From positions 29,831 to 93,830 of the forward strand of contig JWZX01003373.1 in the NCBI GenBank assembly GCA_001275005.1: a stretch of 64,000 nt of DNA. Reading direction: 5' to 3'. Made by a program: the position numbers and the translations under genes. This document shows positions 1 through 9,413 of this stretch, piece by piece (the first letter of the stretch is position 1; every line of letters starts with the position of its first letter). The notes beneath the pieces were generated by a model, which worked only from the letters and a program-made list of their open reading frames with translations, was not told the origin of the DNA and ran no database searches. This stretch comes from Chrysochromulina tobinii (taxonomy: Eukaryota > Haptophyta > Prymnesiales > Chrysochromulinaceae).

Positions 1-369
1 GAAAAGCTCTCTGAACGACCGCAAGCAGCAGGCACTGCTCGCTGTCAGAGTATATACCTGCACGCTGATGCAGTTGGAGCGGTGGCCTGTCAGCGTTCGT
101 GCAACCTTGGCTTGCTCGAGATCCCACAGCTTGAGCGTCCCGCCGGCCGAACCGGCAATGACTGTCGATTCGTTTGAATCGAACGTCACGCATTCAACTG
201 AACTTGTGTGCCCAGTCAGACTCAAGATCGCATTCGGCCTCCCAATCGCCCACACATTCACCTTTTTGTCCTCGCCGCCGGTCACCATCACCGCCCCGCT
301 CTTACGTCCAAACTGGAGGCAGTTGACAGCTGAGCCATGAGCCACGAACTCCTGCAACTTTGCGGCCAT
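1..369 (-). CDS. KATNB1: Katanin p80 WD40 subunit, 5' part only (gene runs off the left edge)
   Basis: Start ATG is at 369; the first exon reads to 58 (104 codons) and is followed by a clear donor CAG|GTATAT at 57. It encodes the first WD40 blades: [20 protein letters not shown], then a blade ending in VNVW, then one ending in [10 protein letters not shown], then [12 protein letters not shown]. This order and wording match the N-terminus of katanin p80, whose next residues are normally FHP.G, consistent with an intron exactly here. Katanin p80 is the targeting and regulatory subunit of the microtubule-severing katanin complex, active at basal bodies, spindles and flagella. The rest of the propeller and the C-terminal p60-binding domain lie outside the window. 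Reading without the intron stays open to base 1 but no longer resembles the family. Confidence 0.85.
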   Translation of the reverse strand, partial: MAAKLQEFVAHGSAVNCLQFGRKSGAVMVTGGEDKKVNVWAIGRPNAILSLTGHTSSVECVTFDSNESTVIAGSAGGTLKLWDLEQAKVARTLTGHRSNCISVQVYTLTASSACCLRSFRELF

Positions 370-823
370 TTTTGACTAGCACGGCGGTGAAGCGGGAGAC
401 GGTCGGCCCCGCGGTCTCTGCTCACGCAATCTTCACACGATCTGGGTGTGAATCTAACGCGGTGAATCTGGAATCCAATTTGACACACGTGCGAATTTGC
501 ACGTCGATTGCGAGCGGGCCGTCGCTCAGAGGGCGCCCCCCTGGGGTGCGTCCGTGTCTGAGATTTGTTTTGACGTGTCTGAGGTGGCCGAGAGAATGGT
601 TGCGGAGAGAGCAGAGACTGTGTTCGTGGAATGTCTTTTGTATGGAAGCGCGAAAAAGGAATCGACGTCGTGAGCCTTTTTCCAGCGGTCAGATGGCGCA
701 ATAATCCTTCTGAGCGGGTCTCGGACCTCGGAGCTCCCCATGAACGAAACAACTGTAATCGAAACTACTACTCTCGGTCTCTCGCAACTGTATCGAAAAT
801 TCCCTTTAACATATTAGGCCGAA
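370..823. other. Intergenic: katanin p80 promoter and 3' flank of the next minus gene
   Basis: No convincing gene. It holds the upstream region of the katanin p80 gene, with TTCACA at 432-437 and TGTGAA at 447-452, that is 63-83 bp upstream of the start at 369. The remainder should contain the 3' end of the composite LRR gene. Overlapping short open frames here have no family resemblance. Confidence 0.6.
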
Positions 824-3800
824 CTATAACTTCACAGGACTAAAAACAAAGATTAAGCAGAAGCTCAGTGCGCTATAGCAACACAACGGCAGTGCAATAG
901 CACATTTGTTGCCAAAGCAACAACGTACCATCGAATGTACTATTGCACTGCCGGTCCAGAGCCATCTTGCCCAAAAAGCCTTCTTGACCGCGCCTAGCAG
1001 TAGCGCCGCTTTCCCCCGCGCACCCAGCTCGTTGTGTGAGAGGTCCAGCTGCAATGCCATCCACAGCAAACGTAAGGGTCAGTTTAGAACAGATAATGCA
1101 TCTCAGGGGGTGTCAGTAATCTCTAGTGGCGGCACCCGTGTCAGGGAGCCATTAACGCGCAACGCGAGCTTGGTGTCCTTGTTATTCTGGATGGCCTTGC
1201 AGACTGCGCTTACGCCCTCATCTTCGAGGCAGTTATGGGACAAATCCAGGGCCGTCAGCCCGCCATTGATGCGCATGGTGTCGGCGATCGCTGTGATGCC
1301 CTCTGCAGTGTGAGTTCCAAAGCCCAAATGATCTTTGCCGCACAGCTGGTTACCTGAGAGGTCCAGCTGCAAAACCATTCAAAGCAAAGGCAAGGTTTAG
1401 AGTAACAGAAAAGGCATCTCTTTGGGGGGGGGGGCAGAAAGCGAACACCTGTGTCAAGGCGCCTCTGACAAGGTCCGACGAAATGAGGATGGCGTCCCCT
1501 GGGCCTAGGCCCTGGATCGCGAAGTCGGCGGTGGACTGGTCGCGCCGGATGCCGCAGAGCGAGATGCCCTTCTGCTTCGCGACCTCAGCGAGCAACTTGG
1601 CGGACTCCACATCAAGCTGATTGCCCAGGAGGTTGGCCACCGTCAGCGCGCTGTTGACGCCAAGAGCGGCGGCGAGCTCCTTGATGCCCGTCATGTCCAT
1701 GCCGTAGGTAGTGAGATGATTTGCGGACAGGTCGACGCTCGTCAGCGAGCCTTTGACAAGGTCCGACGAAATGAGGATGGCGTCCCCTGGGCCGAGGCGT
1801 AGTTTCCGAAAGTCGGCCTCCTTCTGGTCGCGCTTGATGCCGAACAGCATGATGCCCTTCTCGGTGCCGATCTTGGCGAGCGTTGTGGCCGACTCAGAAT
1901 TGAGCCTCGTCTTGAGCGCATCGATCTTAGCGCCACGATCCAGGAGCGCCCGCGCAATCGCTTCACGCCGATACTCGCAAGCCACCAGCAGCGCCGTCGT
2001 CCCGCGCGGGCCGACCGCGTTCACGACGTCCCCCGCGTGGTCAAGGATAGCCAAGGCCACCTCCTGAGCGCAGTCATGCCGCGGCCGTCGGCCTGGTCGA
2101 TCAGCTCCGGCGTTTCGTCGAGGAGCGCTCGAAGCTCGTCGATCTGCCCAAACTGCGCAAACTGCACGTGCGGCACGACTCCGAGCATGCCTCCCACTGA
2201 CGGCGCCACGACCGGGAAGGGCCACAGCCGAATCTCGCCGTCCGCGAGGCGCCGCTTACAAAAGCGCAAGGCCTCCTGCCGTAAGGCCTCCTTCCGCTCG
2301 GGCGGGCGGCCCCCAAACGAGCGCTGCAACACCCCGTCGACCTCATGCCATCGGAGCCGCCGATGCCATTGACCCACCTCGGATCTCGACGGAAAGTACC
2401 CGCCGTGTTCCTCGCGGCAGTGAGGGTGCGCGTCGCATCCGCAGGGCATAAAGCACAGCCAGCAGAACGCCACGTTGCAGCTGCTGCACTTCATTGCGAT
2501 GCAACCGTCTGGATCCGGGTCGCAGAAGACCTCGCAAGATGGGCAGCTAAGGCCTCGTGGAGCTCTGGCTGTATCGACTCGGGAGTACACTGCATCTCTC
2601 CCTGGCCCGGCGTCTTCGCCGTCTCCGTCGATTCCGCCGTCTCCGTCGATTCCGTCGTCTCCGTTGTCTCGAGGTAGAGCCGCAGCGCATCTCCGAAGAG
2701 AAGGGGCTCGACCATGCTGCGGCAAAAGGAGAATGGCTGATAGTGGGCGCCGAGGCAGTCGAGGGCGCCATTCGAGCTGCGCAACTTTGCCGAGCCAGCG
2801 AGGCTGCTGACGTACGTTTGAAGGCATGGCGCACAGATCAGGTGGCCCACGGGGCAGGCGAGCCCGCGGCGTGTGCTGACCTCCTCGAGGCAGATGAGGC
2901 ACAGTGCTCGCGTGGCGGCCGCTTCAGTAAAGGCCGAAGCAGCCGTGATGAGCGCGCGAAGGCGGGACCAGCGCTTTGTCGTATGCGGCAGGTCTCCTGC
3001 AGGCGTGTGGAGGAGTCCAGCACGCTCATGCGGAGCACGTCTGCGAGCTTGGAGGCCAACTCGTGCATCGTGAGTTCGAGTGCCTCGCACTTGTGTGCCA
3101 GCTCCTGCAGCGCCATGCTCACAGCACGCGGGGCCAATGCTCCGGCGATGGCGAGATCGTAGAGGAGAAGGCCGACACCGCGCAGGTCGGCATCGCGTGC
3201 GAGCGCTTTCTCGCCCAGCGTCGCAGACCGCACGAGCAAGCTGCCACACGGTAGCAGCCACGCGCTCCCATCATGGCGGACGCCAACGGCTGCGGGTGTC
3301 ACCGCGCCGTGCGCCTCTCCTGCCCCGTGCAGAGCGCACAGGCCCACAGCGACTCCGTTGAGCACGGTGAGGAGCGTCTGCCAGGGGTGGCGTGCGAACC
3401 ATGGCCCGGTAGCGTCTTCGTCCGCCAAGGTGCCAAGTTCCGGCCACCCGAAGAACAAAGCGCTCTTGGGATCCACCGGATGGCGGGCAACCGCGCAGAG
3501 CCGTGCCATGTGCGGAAGCAACCCAAGCGAGTGCAGACGGTCGATGGAGACGTCGTCGATGCGCTCGCTCAGCACCATAGGCATCAGGGGCGCCGAGCTC
3601 GGATAGTGGAGGAGGCTGGGAAGATGCAGCACACCGCCGGACGGCGATGCTCGCAGAGCCTCCTCAGCAACTCGCCACGGGACTTGCTCGCCACGGGACT
3701 TGCTCGCAGACGATTGAGGCGCGAGGAGCCCCACTCGACTCTGGGGACGTACGCCAGGATGGATGCGCCGTCGGAGCGCGTCCGCCGCGGAGCGAGCACC

Positions 3801-4165
3801 TGTGGGGACCTGATGGTGGCTTCGCAAGGAGCGGGGACGGTGGTGGTGGCGGCTCTCCGGGGCAGCATGGGCACTGGAGCGCCAGGAGCAGCTCGTTTGG
3901 CGTCGGGTAGCAGCGCCGCCCTTGTATTGGGGTCGATACGCTGCTCTGAGATCGTGCCCGCGAGGCCTACTGGCGTGGCGGCGGCCTCCTCAAACTCATC
4001 ACGGATGGCCTCATCCTTGTCATCCTTGTCAGCCTTTGCGACTGCAGCGCCCGCGCCGACCATCACACCGCGCTTGTTTACGTACCAATACGCGATGTAC
4101 CAGGCCAGCGTGAGCGTGAGCGCCGCCGTCATGAGAGTTCGCAGAGACGTGAAAAGGATCGTCAT
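824..4165 (-). CDS. Composite membrane-anchored pseudokinase / RING-IBR / ankyrin / LRR protein (multi-exon, possible frameshifts)
   Basis: Start ATG 4165 gives a membrane anchor (residues about 8-28, LMTAALTLTLAWYIAYWYV). A 59-nt intron (CACAG|GTGCTC ... CCCCAG|AGTC, near 3770-3710) joins the next frame. Then comes a kinase-like region: LHGAGEAHGAVTP sits where HRDLKP would be and no DFG is visible, so probably a pseudokinase. Next a RING (CLICLEEV ... GHLICAPC), then a Rcat/IBR-like zinc domain (CPSCEVF ... GCIAMKCSSCNVAFCWLC) that keeps the position of the RBR catalytic Cys, then ankyrin-like repeats and LRRs. The last two introns are clear: 1448-1367 and 1135-1049, both phase 0, joining GALTQ to LDLSGNQL and GSLTR to LDLSHNEL. 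Joins near 3000 and 2600 are unresolved, and near 2070 a single missing base separates two ankyrin frames. Likely an E3 ubiquitin ligase-like regulator; function is inferred from domains only. Confidence 0.55.
1049..1448 (-). repeat. Duplicated LRR exon-intron unit
   Basis: Introns 1448-1367 (82 nt) and 1135-1049 (87 nt) are alike over much of their length: on the minus strand both carry GAGATGC, TCTGTT, CTAAAC, then TTTGCT, ATGG and TTGCAG at the acceptor. Both are followed by CTGGACCTCTCA. The unit of one intron plus one LRR exon was therefore duplicated in tandem. Confidence 0.75.
1467..1795. repeat. Direct repeat within the LRR module
   Basis: A segment beginning gacaaggtccgacgaaatga near 1467 recurs nearly perfectly near 1755, about 287 bp apart. 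Both copies encode LGPGDAILISSDLV followed by an LRR, so the KGI..GI.RDQ..ADF plus LRR module was duplicated recently. Confidence 0.8.
3674..3705. repeat. 16-bp tandem duplication
   Basis: gccacgggacttgctc occurs twice back to back (3674-3689 and 3690-3705) inside the composite gene, in the stretch before the pseudokinase. Because 16 is not a multiple of three it alters the reading frame downstream of the duplication in any given frame. Confidence 0.9.
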
Positions 4166-4350
4166 TTTTCTGCTGGTGAGTTTTTCGCGCCAAATATCAT
4201 GTCGTAAGCACACTTCGCGGTGCGGCGGATGACGTACTTCAAGCGTCCTCTGCGTTGCGCAGCCTTTCCCAGAATCTGATCTCGGCGGCTTGGTGTGGAA
4301 CTTGAACGTCTTTGACGTAAACGTGAACGTGAAGTTCAGATAAGGGACCG
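4166..4350. promoter_or_regulatory. Divergent promoter region, composite gene / REEP-like gene
   Basis: 185 bp separate two outward-facing ATGs (4165 minus, 4351 plus), so both promoters must lie here or inside the 5' ends. It contains a run of acgtgaacgtgaag-like repeats at 4319-4336 but no exact TGTGAA. Confidence 0.6.
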
Positions 4351-6106
4351 ATGGGTGATGCCGCTGCCAGCGCCGCCCTGATGCAGGTGCAAGTGAGGGC
4401 AGATGTCACGGCCACAGCGCTGACAGAGGTCACGGCCACAGCGCTGACAGAGGTCACGGCCACAGCGCTGACTGAGATGCAGGCCATCGCCTCAGCGACG
4501 CGGACGGCGCTGGAGGCGTCATGGGTGGCACTTGCTGCATGGACGAACGTGCTTCATCTAACAGTGCAGCCGCTCGTTCGCCTCGCTGTCATTGCATGGC
4601 CGTCTGTGAGAGACAGCGCCATCACGGGAGCACGCCTTGTAGCTGCCCAGCCACGCACGGTGATAGCCATCGAGGCTGCGGTCATCGTCGCTGTGCTACT
4701 GCTCTGGCGCGTGATCGTATTCGTCCGCCGGAGGCGCTACATTTATCGCGCCCGCTCCGCGGTGACGCTCCGTTGCGAGCGCCTTGAGGCATACATTCGC
4801 CACCGTTCTCGCCTCCTGGCGTCCGCTTTGCCTCACCTAAGCTTCATCGTGGTCTGCGCATGCTGTGCTCGCCTGATGAGCTGGATAGGACTGCATGCTC
4901 AGGCGCTTGCTTTTTTGGTTTATTGGGAGACATCGCTCGCGACGGGCTTACCGATGTTTCGCTCGCTCTGGCTTTTGAAAGCCAGCCCTGCTGAGCAAAG
5001 GCCGTGCCTACAATACTGGGTGGTGTGGGCGAGCGTGGAGCTGTGCAAGGGCCTGCTGCATGCAGTGCCATTCGTGCCGCGGCTGGGCCGCGCGGCACTG
5101 CCGCTGCTCGAGCGGTGGTGGCCGCTCACAATACTATACGAGATCCCTTTCTGTGCATACCTCTGGCTCCAGTTGCCAGGCCGGCGTGGGCTTCACCTCG
5201 CGTACGAGTTCGTGGCATGGCACGTTCAACGCCGAGCGGCCCGCATGGGAGAGTGGGTGCCCTCTGTGCCCGAGCCAGCCAAGGGCGGGCTCCAGATGGT
5301 GCTCGCCGCCTTCATCGGCATGAAACTGAGCGCCGACCTGTTCGCTGCAGTGCACGAGGGAAGAGTGTTGCTCGTGGGCATCATCTTCCTCCTCATGCCC
5401 ACACAGATCGCCGCCTTTGGCTTGCCGCTGCTCGCGCTCGGGGGGCCGATGCTGCGCTCCATCGAGGCAATCGCGTCAGCCCCAGCCAACAGTGGCGCGT
5501 CCGCCGCAATCTCAGCCCGGCCAAACGGCGGCACGGAGCCAAGCTCGCAGGCGGCAGCTACTCAGCAGCTTCGCTACTGGCTTTACCATGCTCTCATGTG
5601 GTTTGCGGTGCGCCAACTCGAGCCGGTGCTCGTGTGGATTCCGTTCATGACTCATCTGCAGCTGCTTTTCGTGCTCTGGCTCCAATGTAACATACTCCAA
5701 TGGGTCGTGCGTGCGCTGACGCTCGTGCTGGCTGTCGTGCGCGGTTCGCGCCGCCGAGGGGATCGCGCGTCGGGCGAGGGCGACGACGCTGACAAAGGTA
5801 AGCGCCACTGCAGCCTGTCTCCTAACTTGCTCTCCTCGCCTCACAGCTTCTGCATTGTCGTTGACGTTCACATGTGTCATTTGCGTGCGTCCAGCAGGTG
5901 ACGCCGCGGCGGGTGCCGTTCGTCAGCCGCGTCCCAACGCGCTGTACGGCTCGCAACTTTCCCGAAGAGGAACCTCAAGTGGATCCGGATCCGGAGGCAA
6001 CGGTAGCAGTGCCGATGACAACGCGGCGGGCGCCACCGATGCCGACGGCGGAAGCAGCAGAAGCGCAGCTCCAGTCATCACGGCAGGGCGCGTGAAGGCC
6101 GAGTGA
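4351..6106 (+). CDS. Multi-pass membrane protein with two REEP/HVA22 (TB2/DP1)-like segments
   Basis: Two exons, 4351-5797 and 5898-6106, joined across a 100-nt intron (AAAG|GTAAGC ... CCAGCAG|GTGAC); the coding length is 1656 nt, 551 aa. It starts with an Ala/Thr-rich region holding three copies of VTATALTE, then several hydrophobic spans (around residues 110-130, 165-200, 255-275, 330-360, 410-445). The stretch YWVVWASVELCKGLL ... WWPLTILYEIPFCAYLWLQL resembles a TB2/DP1/HVA22 domain, the ER-shaping family that includes REEPs and Yop1. A second segment YWLYHALMWFAVRQLEPVLV has the same layout, suggesting an internal duplication. The C-terminus is a soluble Gly/Ser-rich tail encoded mostly by exon 2. 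Likely an ER tubule-shaping protein; family membership is a similarity judgement by eye. Confidence 0.65.
4405..4476 (+). repeat. 24-nt coding tandem repeat, 3 copies
   Basis: Unit gtcacggccacagcgctgac plus agag/tgag, three contiguous copies, in frame; encodes (VTATALTE)3 at the N-terminus of the REEP-like protein. Confidence 0.95.
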
Positions 6107-6202
6107 GGGGCGGCGACGGTGTGAACACTAGGTCCCGTGTGAACATATTCCGCATTTCTAGGCCTTTTCGCGAGCAGAGTTGAAATCGTCGGAGATCGCT
6201 GA

Positions 6203-7156
6203 ATGGTATTCGTCGCCCTCGCGCTGGCGGGCTTCGTGGCTTCTCCACGCCTGCCAGGACAACCGCAGGCTGCGCAGCCCTCTCTGGCCCAGCCCACGGG
6301 CGGTCACAGCGCCCTACGCACCTCGTCGTGCCATGCTTTTAGCTTCGCAGCTGCTTCACGTCTGTGCGGTGGCGCTGTCGAGGCGGCGCAGCGCCAACGC
6401 ACTCCAACGGATCCAAGCATGATGGCTGCGGACTCGAAGACCGTGATGATTCTATTCGGACCGCCTGGTGCGGGGAAAGGCTCGCAAGCGCCGAAGATTG
6501 TCGAGACGCTCAGCATCCCGCAGTTATCCACGGGCGACATGCTCCGCGCCGCTGTTGCAGCCGGCACAGAGGTGGGCAAGATGGCCAAGGACGTGATGGC
6601 GTCAGGCGGTCTGGTCTCGGATGAACTTGTCGTTTCAATTATCCGCGATCGCATCCAGCAGGCCGATTGCAAGAACGGCTTCATCCTCGATGGCTTTCCA
6701 CGCACAGTCCCGCAAGCCACAATGCTCGACAAGATGCTCGCTGCGTCCGGTGACAGGGTGAACCTGGTGCTCGCGTTGGAAGTACCCGACGAGGTGCTCA
6801 CAGAGCGGATCTGTGGCCGCTGGGTGCATAAGAGCTCTGGCCGCAGCTACCACGTCAAATTTGCCAAGCCCAAGTCGCTCGCCGAGGGCGCCGCGCCCTC
6901 AGCGATGACGATGCTCGACGATGAGACGGGCGAGCCACTCATGCAGCGCGCCGACGACACTGAAGAGGCTCTCACCAAGCGGCTTCAGAGCTACCGCGAT
7001 CAGACCGTGCCTATTCTCGCCCACTACGCGCCCACGGGAGTGGTCTCGCGCGTGAATGCGAACGTCCCGCCATCAGACGTCTGGGCGAGCATCGAAAAGG
7101 TTCTTCCCTCACGCTCTGGCGCGTATGAGTACAGTGCAGCCGAGGCCGTTTACTAA
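6203..7156 (+). CDS. Adenylate kinase with organelle-targeting leader
   Basis: 317 aa, no intron. The kinase domain begins near residue 78: P-loop [15 protein letters not shown]-site [10 protein letters not shown], and GFPRTVPQA, then a LID with [17 protein letters not shown] and [13 protein letters not shown], i.e. the long-LID type. It interconverts 2 ADP and ATP plus AMP. The first about 72 residues are not part of the enzyme: a hydrophobic start [15 protein letters not shown] resembles a signal peptide, followed by a Ser/Ala/Pro-rich stretch, the layout of bipartite leaders for secondary plastids (mitochondrial targeting is the alternative). A shorter start at 6421 (MMAADSKT) would yield a cytosolic form. 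Two TGTGAA elements at 6120-6125 and 6138-6143 lie 60-83 bp upstream. Confidence 0.93.
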   Translation: MVFVALALAGFVASPRLPGQPQAAQPSLAQPTGGHSALRTSSCHAFSFAAASRLCGGAVEAAQRQRTPTDPSMMAADSKTVMILFGPPGAGKGSQAPKIVETLSIPQLSTGDMLRAAVAAGTEVGKMAKDVMASGGLVSDELVVSIIRDRIQQADCKNGFILDGFPRTVPQATMLDKMLAASGDRVNLVLALEVPDEVLTERICGRWVHKSSGRSYHVKFAKPKSLAEGAAPSAMTMLDDETGEPLMQRADDTEEALTKRLQSYRDQTVPILAHYAPTGVVSRVNANVPPSDVWASIEKVLPSRSGAYEYSAAEAVY

Positions 7157-8001
7157 TGCTGCATCGCGGCGCGTGAGCCGATGGTCGCCGCGGCGGGCGC
7201 TTCAGAGGGTGCGAAGACGACCATGTCGCAACATCAACCCGGAGCGCGCGGCGGTCGTCGGGCGAGTGGATTGGCGCGTGGACTCCAGAGCCGAGCCGCG
7301 TGTAAGCCGCGTGCGTAGCCCGTGAACAGACCGGAATGTAAGACTCGTCGTCCTGCGAGCTCGGCTGTCGTGACGGTGTCGCCCGCGGCCAGACAGACGC
7401 CGCAGAGCGCAGAGCGCGGCGAGCGGAGGCCGACGGGCGTGGGGGGGAGCCAGCAAAAGCATTAGCACGTCCGGAACGAGGACAGCCCCTCTCGACGCCT
7501 GGCGAAATGCACAATCTTATATACAATCATAAGATGAATTTCCAGTTTTCATGTTCGGAATGACTCATCGAAAAGACTGCGGATGAGCGCGGACGTACGT
7601 CCGCCGGGACCCGGGTGGCGCGGGTGCGACCGCGTCCCGGGTCGTGCGGCCGCGCGGGCCGCTTTTCCCCGGCGCGGCGGACCGCGCGTCCCGGGTGCCG
7701 ATCCGAGACCCGCAAAGAGAACCAGCAGGCACCACCACTGCCTTCACCGCGTGCGCCGTGGCGTGTCTGACGCGACCGGAAAATAAACGCCAGAAGCCGC
7801 TTTCGCGCATGTATGGGAACGGCAACGGGTACCCGCGTGGAGCTCGTAAACTGGTGTGTGCGCCGATGAAAGTCATCAGTCACGATCGCCGTCTCTTCGG
7901 CACGACACCCGTCGTATAGTAACGGCACACCTGTCGTCGCGCTACCAACGAGAGCCTGGAGCCATCATCGTGCCGAAACCATAAAGAGGCAGAGGCCGCG
8001 T
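7157..8001. other. Convergent intergenic region with GC-rich island
   Basis: Lies between two gene 3' ends. About 7580-7720 is extremely GC-rich (ccgggacccgggtggcgcgg and similar), while 7510-7560 is AT-rich with a short dyad cttat...ataag (7513-7530) that could help 3'-end formation. Open frames on either strand are GC-driven and resemble nothing. Confidence 0.5.
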
Positions 8002-9237
8002 TCACTGAAAGCGTTCACTGCCACTGACGATCGTGGATGCTCTCCTCCACGCGCCCACCATGCGCGAGCGGTATACGGCGATCGTTGTAAGCACCAGCAA
8101 AAGGGCTCCGAACTGCAATACTGGAATGCCCGCCGCGGGCAGAGGGGTGTACACACTGATTCCGCTCGCCCAAGGTGTGAGCTCCGATGGTGGCGCGGGG
8201 AGCACTGTAGCAGTTACAGCAGCAGCTTCGGCGCCAGCAGGCGCTTCAGGATCCGATGGTCGCTCTGAAGAGCTCGGATCCGAAGACTCGGACTGCGTCT
8301 TTTGTATGATGATCGTCGAGTCGAGGCCGCCGCCCGCGTGCGCGCCTGTGATCGTGTAAAACCATGCGTTGTTATCCAGGATGCGCTCGATGGCGAACGG
8401 CAGGCCGGGACCAAGGGAGAGCGCCTCCCTTGCGGCTTGTTGATTTGCTATGGTGGGGATCAGCCGCTTGATAAAGGGGTGTTCGGACGGTCTCTGCACG
8501 TAGTGACACTCGTGGCCACAGTTGGTGTTGTTGGTCGGCGCTCGACGCTCTTGATCCGCCCCAGCTGCGCCTCGCATCCATGGGAGTGCGCCGATAGTCA
8601 GGTCTTCGATGATGTAGAAGCCGCCGTCTTGCAGACGTGGCCACAACGCTTCCAAAGCGACGAGCTGGTGAGCAAGCGCGTGGGATGCATCATCGATGAT
8701 CACGTCGACACCGCCCGCTGGCAGCGGCAGCTCAAGCAACATCGTGCGATTTGACGAATCGACGCCGAAAAGCGGGTGCACACGCGGGGCCGTCCACACA
8801 TTCGCATCGTCAAGGCAGCCATGGCGGCGCTTCTGTCGAATGGCCCACGCAAACTGCTTCTTGTCCGAAAATCGCGTCACGTCCACATCAACGATCCAAA
8901 AGTGCGCGCGCGGAAAGTACTCCCTCCATGCATTGAGACTAGCTGCGGTCTCGTCACCAACACCGAGCTCTAGGATGTTTTGGACGCGCCAACGAATAGG
9001 TCGCAGAACCGTGTCATAAGCAGCGCCGTAGTTGTGCTTCGACAGCCAGTATGTGCCCTTGTCGGAGCAGTATTTGTTGAACAGCGTGTTGAGCATGGAG
9101 TTGTGGTGCTGCGCCTTCCGATTTGGAAGACACGCTGCGCCTTGCGTCTTGAAGCAGTCAGGGAAGCCTTCCTCAGTCCAGAGGAGCACGATTGGTAACG
9201 ACGCAAGAACTATCGACATGTAAAGGACACGCGGCAT
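8002..9237 (-). CDS. Membrane-anchored class I SAM-dependent methyltransferase (macrocin O-methyltransferase-like)
   Basis: Start ATG 9237 was chosen because it is the first ATG of the frame and begins with a signal anchor (MPRVLYMSIVLASLPIVLLW). 411 aa. The catalytic region shows YCSDKGTYW, NILELGVGDETAASLNAWREY (SAM-binding loop), WIVDVD, then DVIIDDASHALAHQLVALEALWPRL and GGFYIIEDL: the pattern of TylF/macrocin-type O-methyltransferases, which need a metal held by the DD of the IDDASH motif. The C-terminus carries a Pro/Ser/Glu-rich linker and a second hydrophobic span (IPVLQFGALLLVLTTIAVYR). Such enzymes methylate sugar or natural-product hydroxyls; with a lumenal anchor, a Golgi glycan substrate is a plausible inference. 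TGTGAA occurs at 9330-9335 and 9350-9355. Confidence 0.8.
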   Translation of the reverse strand: MPRVLYMSIVLASLPIVLLWTEEGFPDCFKTQGAACLPNRKAQHHNSMLNTLFNKYCSDKGTYWLSKHNYGAAYDTVLRPIRWRVQNILELGVGDETAASLNAWREYFPRAHFWIVDVDVTRFSDKKQFAWAIRQKRRHGCLDDANVWTAPRVHPLFGVDSSNRTMLLELPLPAGGVDVIIDDASHALAHQLVALEALWPRLQDGGFYIIEDLTIGALPWMRGAAGADQERRAPTNNTNCGHECHYVQRPSEHPFIKRLIPTIANQQAAREALSLGPGLPFAIERILDNNAWFYTITGAHAGGGLDSTIIIQKTQSESSDPSSSERPSDPEAPAGAEAAAVTATVLPAPPSELTPWASGISVYTPLPAAGIPVLQFGALLLVLTTIAVYRSRMVGAWRRASTIVSGSERFQ

Positions 9238-9413
9238 GGCCCGTGAGCACCCGGCGTCCCCTAGTCGGCCGCCGCGGCCGCGATTACACCGGCCACAGGC
9301 ACAGCGGCTCCGAGAAAAGGACCCGCAGCTGTGAAAACGAAGAGCCGTCTGTGAAATCTTCTCAGTCACGGGACTTTATCTATATACGCCGCGGTAGTGT
9401 GTCACCTTCGTAT

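Noticed and set aside
4165-4213. Upstream extension of the composite gene to 4213
   Set aside because: Begins with GTG; the first ATG at 4165 starts a clean membrane anchor.
7527-7928. Minus-strand frame of 133 codons in the gap between two 3' ends
   Set aside because: Lies over a GC-extreme island, Arg/Pro/Gly-rich, no family match and no promoter element.
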